Source: Spirochaetaceae bacterium
GTDB taxonomy: Bacteria > Spirochaetota > Spirochaetia > DSM-2461
Assembly: GCA_029210985.1 (NCBI GenBank)
Contig: JARGFR010000008.1
Coordinates: forward strand, 1 to 41,518
Length of the DNA stretch: 41,518 nt
Reading direction: 5' to 3'
This document shows positions 9,128 to 17,646 of the stretch, in pieces. Numbering within the stretch: position 1 is the stretch's first letter; each line of letters opens with the position of its first letter. The notes under the pieces were generated by a model. It worked only from the letters and a program-made list of their open reading frames with translations. It had not been told where the DNA came from and ran no database searches. The translations under genes and the position numbers were made by a program.

Positions 9128-9772
9128 ATGATTCAAGGTGTAATTTTCGATATGGACGGAGTGTTGGCCGATTCCGAACCATTTATATGCGAGGCCGCCA
9201 TTAAAATGTTCGCCGAACATGGAGTGCTCGCTCAGCCGGAGGATTTCGAACCTTGGGTGGGCACAGGGGAGAACAGCTATCTTGGCAATGTCGCAAAGCA
9301 GTACGGATTCGACATCGATATTGAGCGGGATAAGGCCCGAACCTACGAAATTTACGGAGAAATCGTCCGGGGTCGTCTTAAAGCACTTCCCGGTGCGTCC
9401 GATTTCGTCCGCCTCTGTCGGGTGAGGGGGCTGAAGACAGCCCTGGCAACCAGTTCGGATAAGGGCAAGATGATCGACACTCTCAGGGAAATCGGTCTGC
9501 CGACTGAAAGTTTCGATGCCGCGGTGAACGGACTGGATGTGGAACGTCGCAAGCCGCATCCCGATATCTTTCTCGAAGCGGCACGTCGAATCAGTCTGAA
9601 GGCCGAGGAGTGTCTTGTGGTGGAAGATTCCACCAGCGGTCTGGCGGCGGGGCTGGCGGCAGGGTCACGTGTGCTGGGTCTCTGCACCACCAACATCGCC
9701 GAAGCGATGAAGGATGCTCACTGGATCGCTGCCGATCTCTCCGAGGCTCCCGATGAGTGTCTGTCATGGTGA
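9128..9772 (+). CDS. HAD-superfamily phosphatase, beta-phosphoglucomutase/sugar-phosphatase-like
   Basis: This is a 214-residue haloacid-dehalogenase enzyme of subfamily IA. Motif I is IFDMDGVLADSEP, with the nucleophile and acid/base Asp pair. Motif II is the Ser in ALATSSDKGK, motif III is the Lys in RRKPHPDIF, and motif IV is VVEDSTSGLAAGLAAG. A helical cap follows motif I. The closest subgroup is the beta-phosphoglucomutase/sugar-phosphate phosphatase group. A sugar-phosphate substrate is likely but unproven, and a role with the distant GH65 phosphorylase (which would release beta-glucose-1-phosphate) is possible though the genes are 30 kb apart. It sits 12 bases upstream of lgt and is probably co-transcribed with it. 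Confidence 0.9.
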   Translation: MIQGVIFDMDGVLADSEPFICEAAIKMFAEHGVLAQPEDFEPWVGTGENSYLGNVAKQYGFDIDIERDKARTYEIYGEIVRGRLKALPGASDFVRLCRVRGLKTALATSSDKGKMIDTLREIGLPTESFDAAVNGLDVERRKPHPDIFLEAARRISLKAEECLVVEDSTSGLAAGLAAGSRVLGLCTTNIAEAMKDAHWIAADLSEAPDECLSW

Positions 9773-9784
9773 GGTGTTGAGTTG

Positions 9785-10639
9785 ATGAAAAACGTTTTTA
9801 ACTCTTTCTGGCAGCAGCTTCCTTCCAGGATGGATCCGGTGATTTTCTCGCTCGGATCCTTCCAGGTTCAATGGTACGGCATGATGTATTTGGCGGCATT
9901 CGGCATCACCTATTATCTGGCCCGGTTTCGGATTCGGCGGGAAGGCGGTTTCGGCATAGATTCGGAAGCTCTCTCCGGTCTGATGACGGCGATGATACTC
10001 GGTGTCCTGATCGGCGGCCGCCTTGGCTATGTGCTGTTCTACAACCTTCCTTACTATCTCCGACATCCTCTGGAGATTGTCCTGCCCTTCGATATATCGG
10101 ACGGTTGGCGATTCACCGGCATTGCGGGAATGTCCTTCCACGGCGGATTGATCGGTGTCGTGGTCGCCGCCTTCGTCTTTTTACGCAAGCACCAGCTGAA
10201 TTTTCTTTCAGCGGCGGATCTCATCGTACCCTGCGCACCTTTGGGCTACACCTTCGGACGTCTGGGAAATTTCATCAACGGTGAACTTTACGGCCGCATC
10301 ACCGATGCCTCCATCGGCATGTCTTTCCCGTCCGCTCCGGGATCCGAACTGCGCCACCCCTCCCAGCTCTATGAGGCTTTTTTTGAAGGCATTGTTCTAT
10401 GGGTTATCTTGTGGCTCCTGAAGGGGCGGATCAAACTTCGCGGTTCCATGCTGGTTTTCTATCTTATGGGATACGGAGTTTTCAGGTTCTTCATCGAATA
10501 CACCCGCGAACCGGATGCTCAACTCGGATTTGTGCTCTTCCGTTTCTCCATGGGCCAGATTCTGTGTTTTTTTATGATATTGGCCGGAGGCATCCTGCTC
10601 TTCATCCTGCGAAGAATCAAAGCCCGGAAATCGGAATAA
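9785..10639 (+). CDS. lgt: Phosphatidylglycerol--prolipoprotein diacylglyceryl transferase
   Basis: Lgt transfers diacylglycerol from phosphatidylglycerol to the lipobox cysteine of prolipoproteins, the first step in lipoprotein maturation, in the inner membrane. The sequence has the N-terminal segment SFQVQWYGMMYLAAF, GGRLGYVLFYN, the region with the essential His (MSFHGGLIGVV), the Lgt signature GRLGNFINGELYGR, HPSQLYEAFFEG, and about seven hydrophobic helices. Its 284 residues are typical. The ATG at 9785 is preferred over the TTG at 9782 because GAGGTG lies eight bases upstream. Lipoprotein substrates exist in this window, for example the sugar-binding protein at 36.7-38.0 kb. Confidence 0.97.
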   Translation: MKNVFNSFWQQLPSRMDPVIFSLGSFQVQWYGMMYLAAFGITYYLARFRIRREGGFGIDSEALSGLMTAMILGVLIGGRLGYVLFYNLPYYLRHPLEIVLPFDISDGWRFTGIAGMSFHGGLIGVVVAAFVFLRKHQLNFLSAADLIVPCAPLGYTFGRLGNFINGELYGRITDASIGMSFPSAPGSELRHPSQLYEAFFEGIVLWVILWLLKGRIKLRGSMLVFYLMGYGVFRFFIEYTREPDAQLGFVLFRFSMGQILCFFMILAGGILLFILRRIKARKSE

Positions 10640-10665
10640 ATCGGTCGTTTTCGGCGATGTTGAAG

Positions 10666-10698
10666 AAAAAAAAGCCGTCGCCCGTGTGAGGCGACGGC
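10666..10698 (-). terminator. Rho-independent terminator of the transketolase transcript
   Basis: Read on the minus strand, GCCGTCGCC pairs perfectly with GGCGACGGC around a seven-base loop, and the stem runs straight into eight T residues. It lies about 70 bases past the transketolase stop. On the plus strand there is no T-tract after the stem, so termination of lgt by the same hairpin is doubtful. Confidence 0.9.
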
Positions 10699-10767
10699 TA
10701 TCTGTTCCAGTTTTGGTGAATCGGCGACGATTAGCCGACAGCCGCCGATTCCGGATGGAAACCGGAC

Positions 10768-12801
10768 TTAGCCCTTCAGCAAGGCTTCGGCTTCGGCCAA
10801 CACATTTTCAGCGGTAAAGCCCAGCTTCACATCCAGTACCTTGGCCGGTGCCGAATGACCGAAATGGTCGAGACCGAAAACTCGGCCGCCTGCGCCGACC
10901 AGCCCTTCCAGGGTGACCGGCAGGCCTGCGGTAAAGCCCAGTTTAGGCAATCCGGCCGGAAGCACCGATTCCTGATAGGAGGCTTCCTGGATGCGGAACA
11001 GACCTTCCGAAGGGGCGGAGACCACACGAACTTTCTTGCCCTTCTCCCTCAGCAGCGCCGCTCCGGCCACCATCGTGGAGACTTCGGAGCCTGATGCGAC
11101 GAAGATGACATCCGGAAGGCCTTCGCAGTCCTCGACGATGTAGGCGCCCCGGGCCGCCTGGAGTGCTTCCTTATACCGATTTCCCGATGCGGCGGGCAGA
11201 TCGGCGATGTTCTGCCGACTTAATATCAGGGCCGTCGGGGTACTGCGGTTTTCCAGGGCCAGCTTCCAGGCCACGGTGGTTTCCGCGGCATCGGCCGGAC
11301 GAAGAGCCAGGAGGGAGGGTTTCCCGGAATGGTTCTTGAGTTTTTCCAGGAGTCTGATCTGTGCCTCCTGTTCGATGGGCTGGTGGGTGGGACCGTCTTC
11401 ACCGACTCGGAAGGCGTCATGTGTCCATATGTACACAACCGGGAGTTCCATCAAAGCGGCCAAACGGGCGGCGGGCTTCATATAGTCGGAAAAGACAAAG
11501 AAGGTGCCGCCGGCGGGAATGACGCCGCCGTGCAGCGCCAGGCCTGTGAGCAGCGCGCCCATGGTCAGCTCGGCAACGCCGGTCTGGAGGAAGGCGCCGG
11601 AAAAGTCCCCGGCACTGAAAGCTTTGGTGGCTTTCAGGAACCCGTCGGTTTTGTCGGAGTTGGACAAGTCCGCCGATGAGACGATCATATTGTCCAATTT
11701 GCCGGCCAGCCAGCCCAGGACTGCCGCGGAAGCCGCACGGGTTGCGACGCCGCTTTTCTGTTCAATTTCGGTAAAATCGAGTTCGGGCAGTTTGCCGGCC
11801 ACCCAATCCGCCAGCTTTGCGGCATCCCCGGCGTTGGCGGAGGCCCATTCGGACTTCTTGGATTTCTTGGCGGACGCGGCGGATTTCTTTACTTTGATGA
11901 TGTCGGCCATGGCCTCCGCAACGCCGGGAAGATCGGCGAACGGATCGTCGGGATTGCCGCCCAGATTGGCAATGGTTTTGGCAAAGTCCGCACCGGCGCC
12001 GGTGAGGGGCTGGCCGTGGGTGGAGATTTTTCGCTCGAAGGAATTTCCTTCGGCATCCACCGCACCCTGGCCCATTACGGTTTTTCCGATGATGAGTGTG
12101 GGTTTGGCTGTTTCGGCGATGGCGGCATCAAGGGCGCTTCGCATGGCCGCGATGTCGGTACCGTCGACTTCGATCACCTTCCAGCCCCAGGCGCGGTACT
12201 TGGCCGCCGTGTCTTCGGATGTGACTTCTTCGGTAACGGTGGAGAGCTGGATGTCGTTGGAATCGTAGAACATCACCAGATTGCCCAGTCCGAGCTTGCC
12301 GGCGATGCGTCCAGCCCCCTGGGAAATCTCTTCCTGTATGCCGCCGTCTGAGATGAAGGCGAAATGATTATGAGCCATCCAGTCGCCGAAGCGGGCTTGG
12401 AGGAATTTGTCGGCGATGGCCGACCCGACGGCGAAGGTATGTCCCTGCCCCAGGGGGCCTGAGGTGTTCTCGACACCCCGGGAGGGATTCACTTCAGGAT
12501 GTCCTGGTGTGGGGCTGCCCCACTGCCGGAAATTCTTCAATTCATCTTTTGAATAGAAGCCGTAGAGACTCAAAGTGGAATAGAGCATCGGCGACATATG
12601 ACCGGGATCGAGGAAGAAACGATCACGTTCGAACCAGGTGGGATCGGAGGGGTCGAAATTCAGATATTCGGCATAGAGCAGATTGATAAACTCGGCGCCG
12701 CCCATGGCGCCTCCCGGGTGACCGGAGTTGGCCTGTTCCACCATAGCGGCGGAGAGGATTCGAATTTGATTGGCGGCCGTTTTGAGAGTTTGGTCGTTCA
12801 T
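10768..12801 (-). CDS. tkt: Transketolase
   Basis: Transketolase moves two-carbon units between sugar phosphates with thiamine diphosphate, linking the pentose phosphate pathway to glycolysis and here taking up the xylulose-5-phosphate made by XylB. The N-terminal domain has SAAMVEQANSGHPGGAMGGAE, DPGHMSPMLYSTL and GPLGQGHTFAVG. The thiamine-binding GDG-N motif appears in a variant form (ISDGGIQEEISQ with SND). The middle domain contains WTHDAFRVGEDGPTHQPIEQ, and the C-terminal domain ends with FGLDHFGHSAP. An Ala/Lys-rich linker (KKSAASAKKSKKSEW, about residue 307) joins the first two domains. At 677 residues it is full length, and GGA seven bases before the ATG supports the start. It has its own terminator. 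Confidence 0.96.
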   Translation of the reverse strand: MNDQTLKTAANQIRILSAAMVEQANSGHPGGAMGGAEFINLLYAEYLNFDPSDPTWFERDRFFLDPGHMSPMLYSTLSLYGFYSKDELKNFRQWGSPTPGHPEVNPSRGVENTSGPLGQGHTFAVGSAIADKFLQARFGDWMAHNHFAFISDGGIQEEISQGAGRIAGKLGLGNLVMFYDSNDIQLSTVTEEVTSEDTAAKYRAWGWKVIEVDGTDIAAMRSALDAAIAETAKPTLIIGKTVMGQGAVDAEGNSFERKISTHGQPLTGAGADFAKTIANLGGNPDDPFADLPGVAEAMADIIKVKKSAASAKKSKKSEWASANAGDAAKLADWVAGKLPELDFTEIEQKSGVATRAASAAVLGWLAGKLDNMIVSSADLSNSDKTDGFLKATKAFSAGDFSGAFLQTGVAELTMGALLTGLALHGGVIPAGGTFFVFSDYMKPAARLAALMELPVVYIWTHDAFRVGEDGPTHQPIEQEAQIRLLEKLKNHSGKPSLLALRPADAAETTVAWKLALENRSTPTALILSRQNIADLPAASGNRYKEALQAARGAYIVEDCEGLPDVIFVASGSEVSTMVAGAALLREKGKKVRVVSAPSEGLFRIQEASYQESVLPAGLPKLGFTAGLPVTLEGLVGAGGRVFGLDHFGHSAPAKVLDVKLGFTAENVLAEAEALLKG

Positions 12802-12892
12802 GACAGATTCCTTTTGTAGGTTTTTCCTTGGATTATGTGCATTTTATCCAGTCGGCAGGGAGGTGGGAAGACGTCTCCGGGTCTAATCGCCT

Positions 12893-13477
12893 TCAATCCT
12901 CTCCAAACACCTCGGCGGTGAAGGCTTCCAGTTGGGCATCGGGATTGGTCCATGCACCGTCGGGGAGGGAGGATTTCCGGCACAATCCCGAAAGAAATGC
13001 GGATCGATCCCATCCTTGTTCGCCTGGAACCTGAGGAAGAAGAAGTCCGGAGCGATAGCCCAGGCGCAGCATCAAGCCGTGAACACCCACCTCGACATCT
13101 TCCGCAGCGATGGGAAAGAAAGCCGACAGCCGGGATATCTCGATGGAGAGCTCGGGGAATTCCTCTGAGGAGAGAGGCGGGAATCGCGGATCTTCGAAGG
13201 CGGCGGCCCTGGCCATCTCGGAGACGGTTTCCACTATGGGATCCTCGGAACGGATCCGCCCGATGCAGCCCCGGAGCTTCCCGCGAATCTTAAGTGTGAC
13301 GAAGACGCCTCCACTCCCCTTCGGCCTTTCGGCACCGGGAGGCAGGTATCCGTCCGGGCTCGGTCGTCTGCCTTCGAGCTTCGCGGAGATGGCGTTCCGG
13401 GCGACTGAGAGAAGAACGGCACGATCGGCTTCGGAGGTCATACCATGATTATCGCGTCGAGGGAGTCGGACGTCCAT
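12893..13477 (-). CDS. AMMECR1-domain protein (AmmeMemoRadiSam system protein A type)
   Basis: The protein of 194 residues carries the AMMECR1 fold. Its most conserved motif is present as KLRGCIGRI, preceded by GVFVTLKIRG and followed by the ETVSEMARAAAFEDPRFPPLSSEEF block and LSIEISRLS. The biochemical role of the family is not settled; in many prokaryotes it is encoded with a MEMO-type protein and a radical SAM protein, neither of which is adjacent here. The start at 13477 lacks a clear Shine-Dalgarno, and the ATG 12 codons later (MTSEADRAVLL) is an alternative. It begins 16 bases after the NFACT gene stop and is the last gene of a four-gene minus-strand operon. Confidence 0.9.
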   Translation of the reverse strand: MDVRLPRRDNHGMTSEADRAVLLSVARNAISAKLEGRRPSPDGYLPPGAERPKGSGGVFVTLKIRGKLRGCIGRIRSEDPIVETVSEMARAAAFEDPRFPPLSSEEFPELSIEISRLSAFFPIAAEDVEVGVHGLMLRLGYRSGLLLPQVPGEQGWDRSAFLSGLCRKSSLPDGAWTNPDAQLEAFTAEVFGED

Positions 13478-13493
13478 GGCGAAATTTCATGAT

Positions 13494-14948
13494 TCAGGCC
13501 GGTTCCGCCGCGGCTTTCAAGGCCTCAAGGCGGGACGGTTCCAGCGTGATTCGAAGGTTTTTTTCCTGTGTGGGCAGAACGGTTCCGACGGCACCGTCTT
13601 TCGGCCTTCTCAGGTGTTTCACCTGGGTATAGTAGAGATCGGCTTCCCGGGCGGATTTACCCTTGCTGTAGGAGAGGGCCAGATTTCCGGCGTCCAGCAG
13701 CAGATCCAGCGGGACACTCTTGCCCCTGGGAGTTCGGATGAAAACGTGCCCCCCCCGCCAATCCCGAACATGGAGCCAGAGGTCATTTCCTTTTGCCCAG
13801 CGCCGAAGAAGAACATCGCTTTCCCGGGCATTACGGCCGACGACGATGAGGAACGGCGGCTTGGGTATCCACAGACCCGGCAGGGACGATTGATGGCCCG
13901 GGCCGGCACTCTTGGCTTCGGGCCGTCGGACCGGCGGCGCTCCATTCAGAGGCGGGGAGTTCATATCACCATGGCGGACCCGTTCACGGAGTTCTTTGAG
14001 GGATTTCTCCGTATTTTCCAGAGCGGTCCTGTCCTCAGCACATCTCTCGAGTCCCCGAACCGCCCGTTTTCGCAGTCGATAGTATTTCTCTGCGTTGTCT
14101 TTTGGAGAGAGTTTCGGGTTCAGTGCGATACGGACTGTGGAATCCGGATTTTCCCAATCCTGAGCCTCCAGAATCCGATCTCCCTGCTTCAGTTCATGGA
14201 GATGGGCCATAATCAGATCGCCCCAATGACCGTCTTGGCGCTGCTGCTCGAAGCGTTTCTCTCTGCCGGTGATTCTTTCTTCCCGAAGGACCAGGGCGGA
14301 CTCACGTCTGTCCAGATAGGCCAGCCAGAGATTCCGACGCTCCAGGAGATGCAATTCGGATTCCAGGGAACGGAAATATCGTTCAACACGGCTGTTCCAA
14401 TCACCGTATCCGGGCAGGTCTCTTATAGAGTATTTGTCGGTATCAGAATTTATGGGATCCGACGAACCGATGCCGACAGGCGGCCAACTCGCTCCCGGCG
14501 CCTCACCGCGCTTTGGGCGGCGGGTGAACGCGTCGATGATGATGCCCTCTTCATTGGTCAAGATCAGATTGGATCCGTTTCCCCAGAGCTTCGCGTCCAG
14601 ATGAAGTATCTCATTCCCTGCCGTGAAGTCGAAGCGCACGATGCGGTCCCGGCCAAGCTGCCCGAAGCTTCTCAGCCTGGCTCCCGAGAGTCTGGATTTG
14701 AGTACCGCGGCGAATCGGGGCGGCTTGGGAAGGGCGCGGGGAAGAGGTGATTCTCCGCCGATTCTGTGGACGCGGACAAAAGGCGGGCTCAAGACGATTG
14801 AAATCGCCGTCGGACCCCCCTCTCCGGCGAATTCCAGGATGATTCTGTGATAGTCGGGCTGGCGTATCCGTCGGAGCCAATGACCATCCAGTTTGAGTTC
14901 GGCGAGTATGGCGTCTATCTCGCGCCAATTGAGAGACGGCACTCCCAT
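13494..14948 (-). CDS. NFACT-family protein, RqcH/FbpA-like (ribosome quality control)
   Basis: In characterised bacteria RqcH binds obstructed 50S subunits and adds alanine tails to stalled nascent chains. Here NFACT-N spans residues 1-165 and contains the Asp-Arg pair (D101-R102 in RDRIVRFDF) needed for alanyl-tRNA recruitment in B. subtilis RqcH. A coiled-coil part (about 190-330) includes the typical SPKDNAEKYYRLRKRA segment. NFACT-R follows at 365-475 (LIVVGRNARESDVLL, NDLWLHVRDWRGGHVFI, DLYYTQVKHLRR). The ORF track extends 168 residues upstream, but that stretch is the macrodomain gene in another frame; the ATG at 14948, seven bases after the macrodomain stop, begins the homologous N-terminus. 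At 484 residues it is shorter than the usual roughly 570, mainly in the middle region. Confidence 0.92.
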   Translation of the reverse strand: MGVPSLNWREIDAILAELKLDGHWLRRIRQPDYHRIILEFAGEGGPTAISIVLSPPFVRVHRIGGESPLPRALPKPPRFAAVLKSRLSGARLRSFGQLGRDRIVRFDFTAGNEILHLDAKLWGNGSNLILTNEEGIIIDAFTRRPKRGEAPGASWPPVGIGSSDPINSDTDKYSIRDLPGYGDWNSRVERYFRSLESELHLLERRNLWLAYLDRRESALVLREERITGREKRFEQQRQDGHWGDLIMAHLHELKQGDRILEAQDWENPDSTVRIALNPKLSPKDNAEKYYRLRKRAVRGLERCAEDRTALENTEKSLKELRERVRHGDMNSPPLNGAPPVRRPEAKSAGPGHQSSLPGLWIPKPPFLIVVGRNARESDVLLRRWAKGNDLWLHVRDWRGGHVFIRTPRGKSVPLDLLLDAGNLALSYSKGKSAREADLYYTQVKHLRRPKDGAVGTVLPTQEKNLRITLEPSRLEALKAAAEPA

Positions 14949-14955
14949 GGCGAAC

Positions 14956-15504
14956 CTAGGGTTCTTCCGGTTCGGGTACGGCGTCCAGGAAAGCCATGAG
15001 ATCCGTGACGGTATAGAACACCAGAAAAATCTTCTCCGGGAGACGGTTGTGGGGCAGTCGGGCCGAGATGACTTTCCAGGCAACCTTGGCGGCCTGATCC
15101 TTGGGGTATCCGTACACTCCGGTGGATATGGCCGGATATGCCAGGGTATGGGCACCGATTTCAGCCGCCAGGTCCAGGGAATTGCGGTATGCGGCGGCCA
15201 GAATCTGATCCTCACCGCTGCCGCCTCCGGACCAGACGGGCCCAACTGTGTGAATGACGTATTTGCACGGCAGCCTGCCGGCGCCGGTAACCACGGCTTC
15301 TCCCGCCGGCATTCCCCGGGGGTAGCGATCCTTTCGGATTCGACGGCAGTCCTCCATGATTTCCGGTCCCCCGGCGGCATGGATGGCGCCGTCGACACCT
15401 CCGCCGCCCAGAAGTGTGGAATTGGCGGCATTGACGATGGCGTCCACATCAAATGTGGTGATGTCTCCGGAAAGTGCTTCCAGGCGGCCGTTATGCCAGG
15501 TCAT
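14956..15504 (-). CDS. Macrodomain protein, probable ADP-ribose hydrolase
   Basis: This is a single MacroD-type macrodomain of 182 residues that binds ADP-ribose and would remove O-acetyl-ADP-ribose or mono-ADP-ribose from protein side chains. It has the signature NAANSTLLGGGGVDGAIHAA, including the catalytic Asn and Asp of the MacroD group, the HTVGPVW segment and the phosphate-binding loop AISTGVYGYP. The ORF track start is 29 residues too far upstream; the ATG at 15504 has AAGGAG seven bases before it and starts the conserved fold. It lies between a small membrane protein gene and the NFACT gene, all closely spaced on the minus strand. Confidence 0.94.
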   Translation of the reverse strand: MTWHNGRLEALSGDITTFDVDAIVNAANSTLLGGGGVDGAIHAAGGPEIMEDCRRIRKDRYPRGMPAGEAVVTGAGRLPCKYVIHTVGPVWSGGGSGEDQILAAAYRNSLDLAAEIGAHTLAYPAISTGVYGYPKDQAAKVAWKVISARLPHNRLPEKIFLVFYTVTDLMAFLDAVPEPEEP

Positions 15505-15523
15505 TTTCCAACTCCTTGCTACA

Positions 15524-15904
15524 CTATTGTAATACGAATCGCATGATGATTCCGGTGAACACCGCCAGTGCAAACAAGATGAGATTTGCACCGGGGAGCA
15601 GCCATGGAATCCGGCGCTTCAGCGACAGCAGCGGTGTGAACGCGATGATGAGGATAACCGGAAGAAGACCGAAGGCAATGTGGATTCCGTACAGCCATTG
15701 ATACCCGTCGAGATTCAGTCGCCTTCCCATGGTGAGTCCGATAACGATCACCGCCGGCAATCCGAAATGGCTGATGGTTCGACAGATATAGTCCCAGGTT
15801 CCCGGTTTCCCGCCTCTGCGTCTCATGGCGAGTCCTCGAAAGAGATAAAATCCATGAGCGAAAAGGAGGAGGATTCCCAGAACGGCGTGGAGGAGGCTCA
15901 TCAT
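15524..15904 (-). CDS. Small four-helix membrane protein, family unknown
   Basis: The 126-residue product is almost entirely four hydrophobic helices (about 5-25, 45-60, 68-90 and 102-125) with basic short loops (RGLAMRRRGGK, LKRRI). His residues in the first and second helices (HAVLGILLLFAHGF and SHFGLPAVIVIG) and one in the third (GIHIAFG) could suggest haem binding or a SirB-like membrane protein, but I cannot assign a family. Two ATGs are in tandem; GGAAG four to seven bases upstream supports either. It is first in the operon with the macrodomain, NFACT and AMMECR1 genes, 19 bases ahead of the macrodomain start. Confidence 0.75.
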   Translation of the reverse strand: MMSLLHAVLGILLLFAHGFYLFRGLAMRRRGGKPGTWDYICRTISHFGLPAVIVIGLTMGRRLNLDGYQWLYGIHIAFGLLPVILIIAFTPLLSLKRRIPWLLPGANLILFALAVFTGIIMRFVLQ

Positions 15905-16012
15905 AATTCTTCCTACACCGCCTGAAGGTGGAGGTCAAGGATGTTGGTTATCCGGGCGGCGGCCCGGCCCTGCCGCTTGCTCTGGAAAGTTCTGGGGCCT
16001 ATTCTGTAAACG

Positions 16013-17038
16013 ATGACCAAGGGACGTAAATCAGCGATCATTCTGCTGCTTCTGGCGTTGGGCTGCACAGCCGCCTGGGCGGAGGCGCCTCAAGAGGCCC
16101 GGGGTTTTGCCGGTGACGGTCTCCATCTCTACCCTTTGGGGTGGTCTTCCGAGGGACGATGGGGTGCTCTGGTGGGCAGGGACGATTCGGGAACCGGTCC
16201 GAACATCCGGATTCTCGTCATGGATGCGGTCACCGACGAAATTCTTCTCCTCTCCGATCCTCTTCCGTGGTCGGGAGAGGGATCTTTTGGTGTGTTCTGG
16301 GACCTCTTCGCACCTCGGGTGGAAGAAATTGTCTCATCTTATAATCTGGAAACCACCCGGCGGCCTGATGTCAGGGATCCTGTGTTCACCACCGGCGGAG
16401 TGAGCTATGAGTTTGTGATGAATCCGCCCTCTCCGGCGGACGGCCGATACACACTCCGGATCACCTCCTCCCGGGGTGACTCCAAGGAGGTGTACTCCGG
16501 CCCAGCTGCCGATCCTCCCGACAGATCCTATCTCCTGGGGGCACTGGTCAGTCCCTTCGAAGAGAGAGCTTTGGCGGTAATCCGAGAGCTGCCGACTTTC
16601 AAAACCGGATCCGCATCCTATCGATTCAGCGGTGCCCATCTGACTTTGGGATTCACTTCCTCGGCCCAGAGTCGTGTTTTCTCAGGGAACGGAGGTGTTT
16701 TAACCGCGGTATTCAACGGCCAGGAGTCTCTCGTCCGTTCCCGACTGGCATCCGGGGCCGACGCTGAGGAAACCGACACGCGGGGATATCCGGCTCTCCT
16801 GGTTGCCGCCCGTCTCGATCATTGGGATATTGTCGGTCTTTTACTGGATGCCGGGGTATCGCCGAATCCTGTCGACTCCGACGGCCGGAGCGCACTGCAT
16901 CTCGCGGCTTTTGTCGGGGAGGAAGAGGCCGTTCGTCGACTACTGGCGGCCGGAGCGGACAAAAACCGTGTGGATCTTGCGGGTTTGAAGCCGGCGGATC
17001 TTGCGGCCGACCCGGCGGTGCGCGGCCTGTTGCGATAG
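16013..17038 (+). CDS. Exported ankyrin-repeat protein
   Basis: The 341-residue protein begins with a signal peptide (basic MTKGRKS, hydrophobic IILLLLALG, then CTAAWA before EAPQ). A Cys at 18 in LALGC could be a relaxed spirochaetal lipobox, so it may be a lipoprotein; cleavage after AWA is the alternative. Residues 24-225 form a beta-rich domain with no family I recognise. The last 110 residues hold about three ankyrin repeats (RGYPALLVAARLDHWDIVGLLLD; DGRSALHLAAFVGEEEAVRRLL; LAGLKPADLAAD), a protein-binding module. It would act in the periplasm or outer envelope. The gene ends 27 bases before the gamma-carbonic-anhydrase-like gene and is probably co-transcribed with it. Confidence 0.85.
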   Translation: MTKGRKSAIILLLLALGCTAAWAEAPQEARGFAGDGLHLYPLGWSSEGRWGALVGRDDSGTGPNIRILVMDAVTDEILLLSDPLPWSGEGSFGVFWDLFAPRVEEIVSSYNLETTRRPDVRDPVFTTGGVSYEFVMNPPSPADGRYTLRITSSRGDSKEVYSGPAADPPDRSYLLGALVSPFEERALAVIRELPTFKTGSASYRFSGAHLTLGFTSSAQSRVFSGNGGVLTAVFNGQESLVRSRLASGADAEETDTRGYPALLVAARLDHWDIVGLLLDAGVSPNPVDSDGRSALHLAAFVGEEEAVRRLLAAGADKNRVDLAGLKPADLAADPAVRGLLR

Positions 17039-17065
17039 TGGAGCGAATACCGGAGAATTGGCGTC

Positions 17066-17605
17066 ATGATTTATGAATTTGAGGGACATTTCCCGGATAT
17101 TCTTGGAGAGAGAGTTTTTATCGCCCCCGGAGCCGATGTCATCGGCAAGGTCACCCTCCATGAGGATGTCGGTATCTGGTTTAATACGACCGTACGCGGC
17201 GATCTGGAAATCATCGTCATCGGGCGGGGCACCAACGTTCAGGACGGATGCTCGGTCCACACGGACAGGGGCTTCCCGACGACGATAGGGGAGAATGTCA
17301 CCATCGGTCACAACTGTGTTATTCATGGCTGCACCATCGGCGACGGCACTCTGGTGGGTATGGGTTCCGTCGTGCTCAGCGGAGCGAAGATCGGAAGAAA
17401 CTGCCTCATCGGCGGCGGTTCCTTGGTGACCGGATCCATGGAAGTTCCCGACGGCATGCTTGTCCTCGGCAGCCCCGCCAGGGTGGTCAAACCTATTCAC
17501 GAGGGCGTGCGAGCCAAGGGTTTGGATAATGCGGCCAATTATGTGATTCAGAAGGACAAATACCTGAGTATGGGCATCGGGGCGGTAGAAAAAGATCGCT
17601 CCTGA
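17066..17605 (+). CDS. Gamma-carbonic-anhydrase-like left-handed beta-helix protein
   Basis: This 179-residue protein consists of hexapeptide repeats of the left-handed beta-helix type. It keeps the three metal-binding His of the gamma carbonic anhydrase family: one in CSVHTD and two in IGHNCVIHGC. Members hydrate carbon dioxide or are inactive relatives (YrdA/PaaY type), and many short bacterial versions have no proven activity, so the reaction is not certain. The protein lacks the long acidic loop of the archaeal enzyme Cam. GGAG ten bases before the ATG supports the start. It converges with rlmH. Confidence 0.9.
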   Translation: MIYEFEGHFPDILGERVFIAPGADVIGKVTLHEDVGIWFNTTVRGDLEIIVIGRGTNVQDGCSVHTDRGFPTTIGENVTIGHNCVIHGCTIGDGTLVGMGSVVLSGAKIGRNCLIGGGSLVTGSMEVPDGMLVLGSPARVVKPIHEGVRAKGLDNAANYVIQKDKYLSMGIGAVEKDRS

Positions 17606-17646
17606 GGACTCCGGGAGTCTCATATCCCGCAGCTCCAAGTGCTTTT

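Noticed and set aside
13476-14750. Plus-strand ORF of 424 residues
   Set aside because: It is a shadow of the NFACT gene with no domain or leader of its own.
14949-15452. N-terminal 168 residues of the 652-residue ORF 13494..15452
   Set aside because: They are the macrodomain gene read out of frame; the NFACT fold starts at 14948.
17598-17625. Small inverted repeat GACTC-CGG-GAGTC after the gamma-carbonic-anhydrase-like gene
   Set aside because: The stem is only five pairs and no T-tract follows, so I do not call a terminator.
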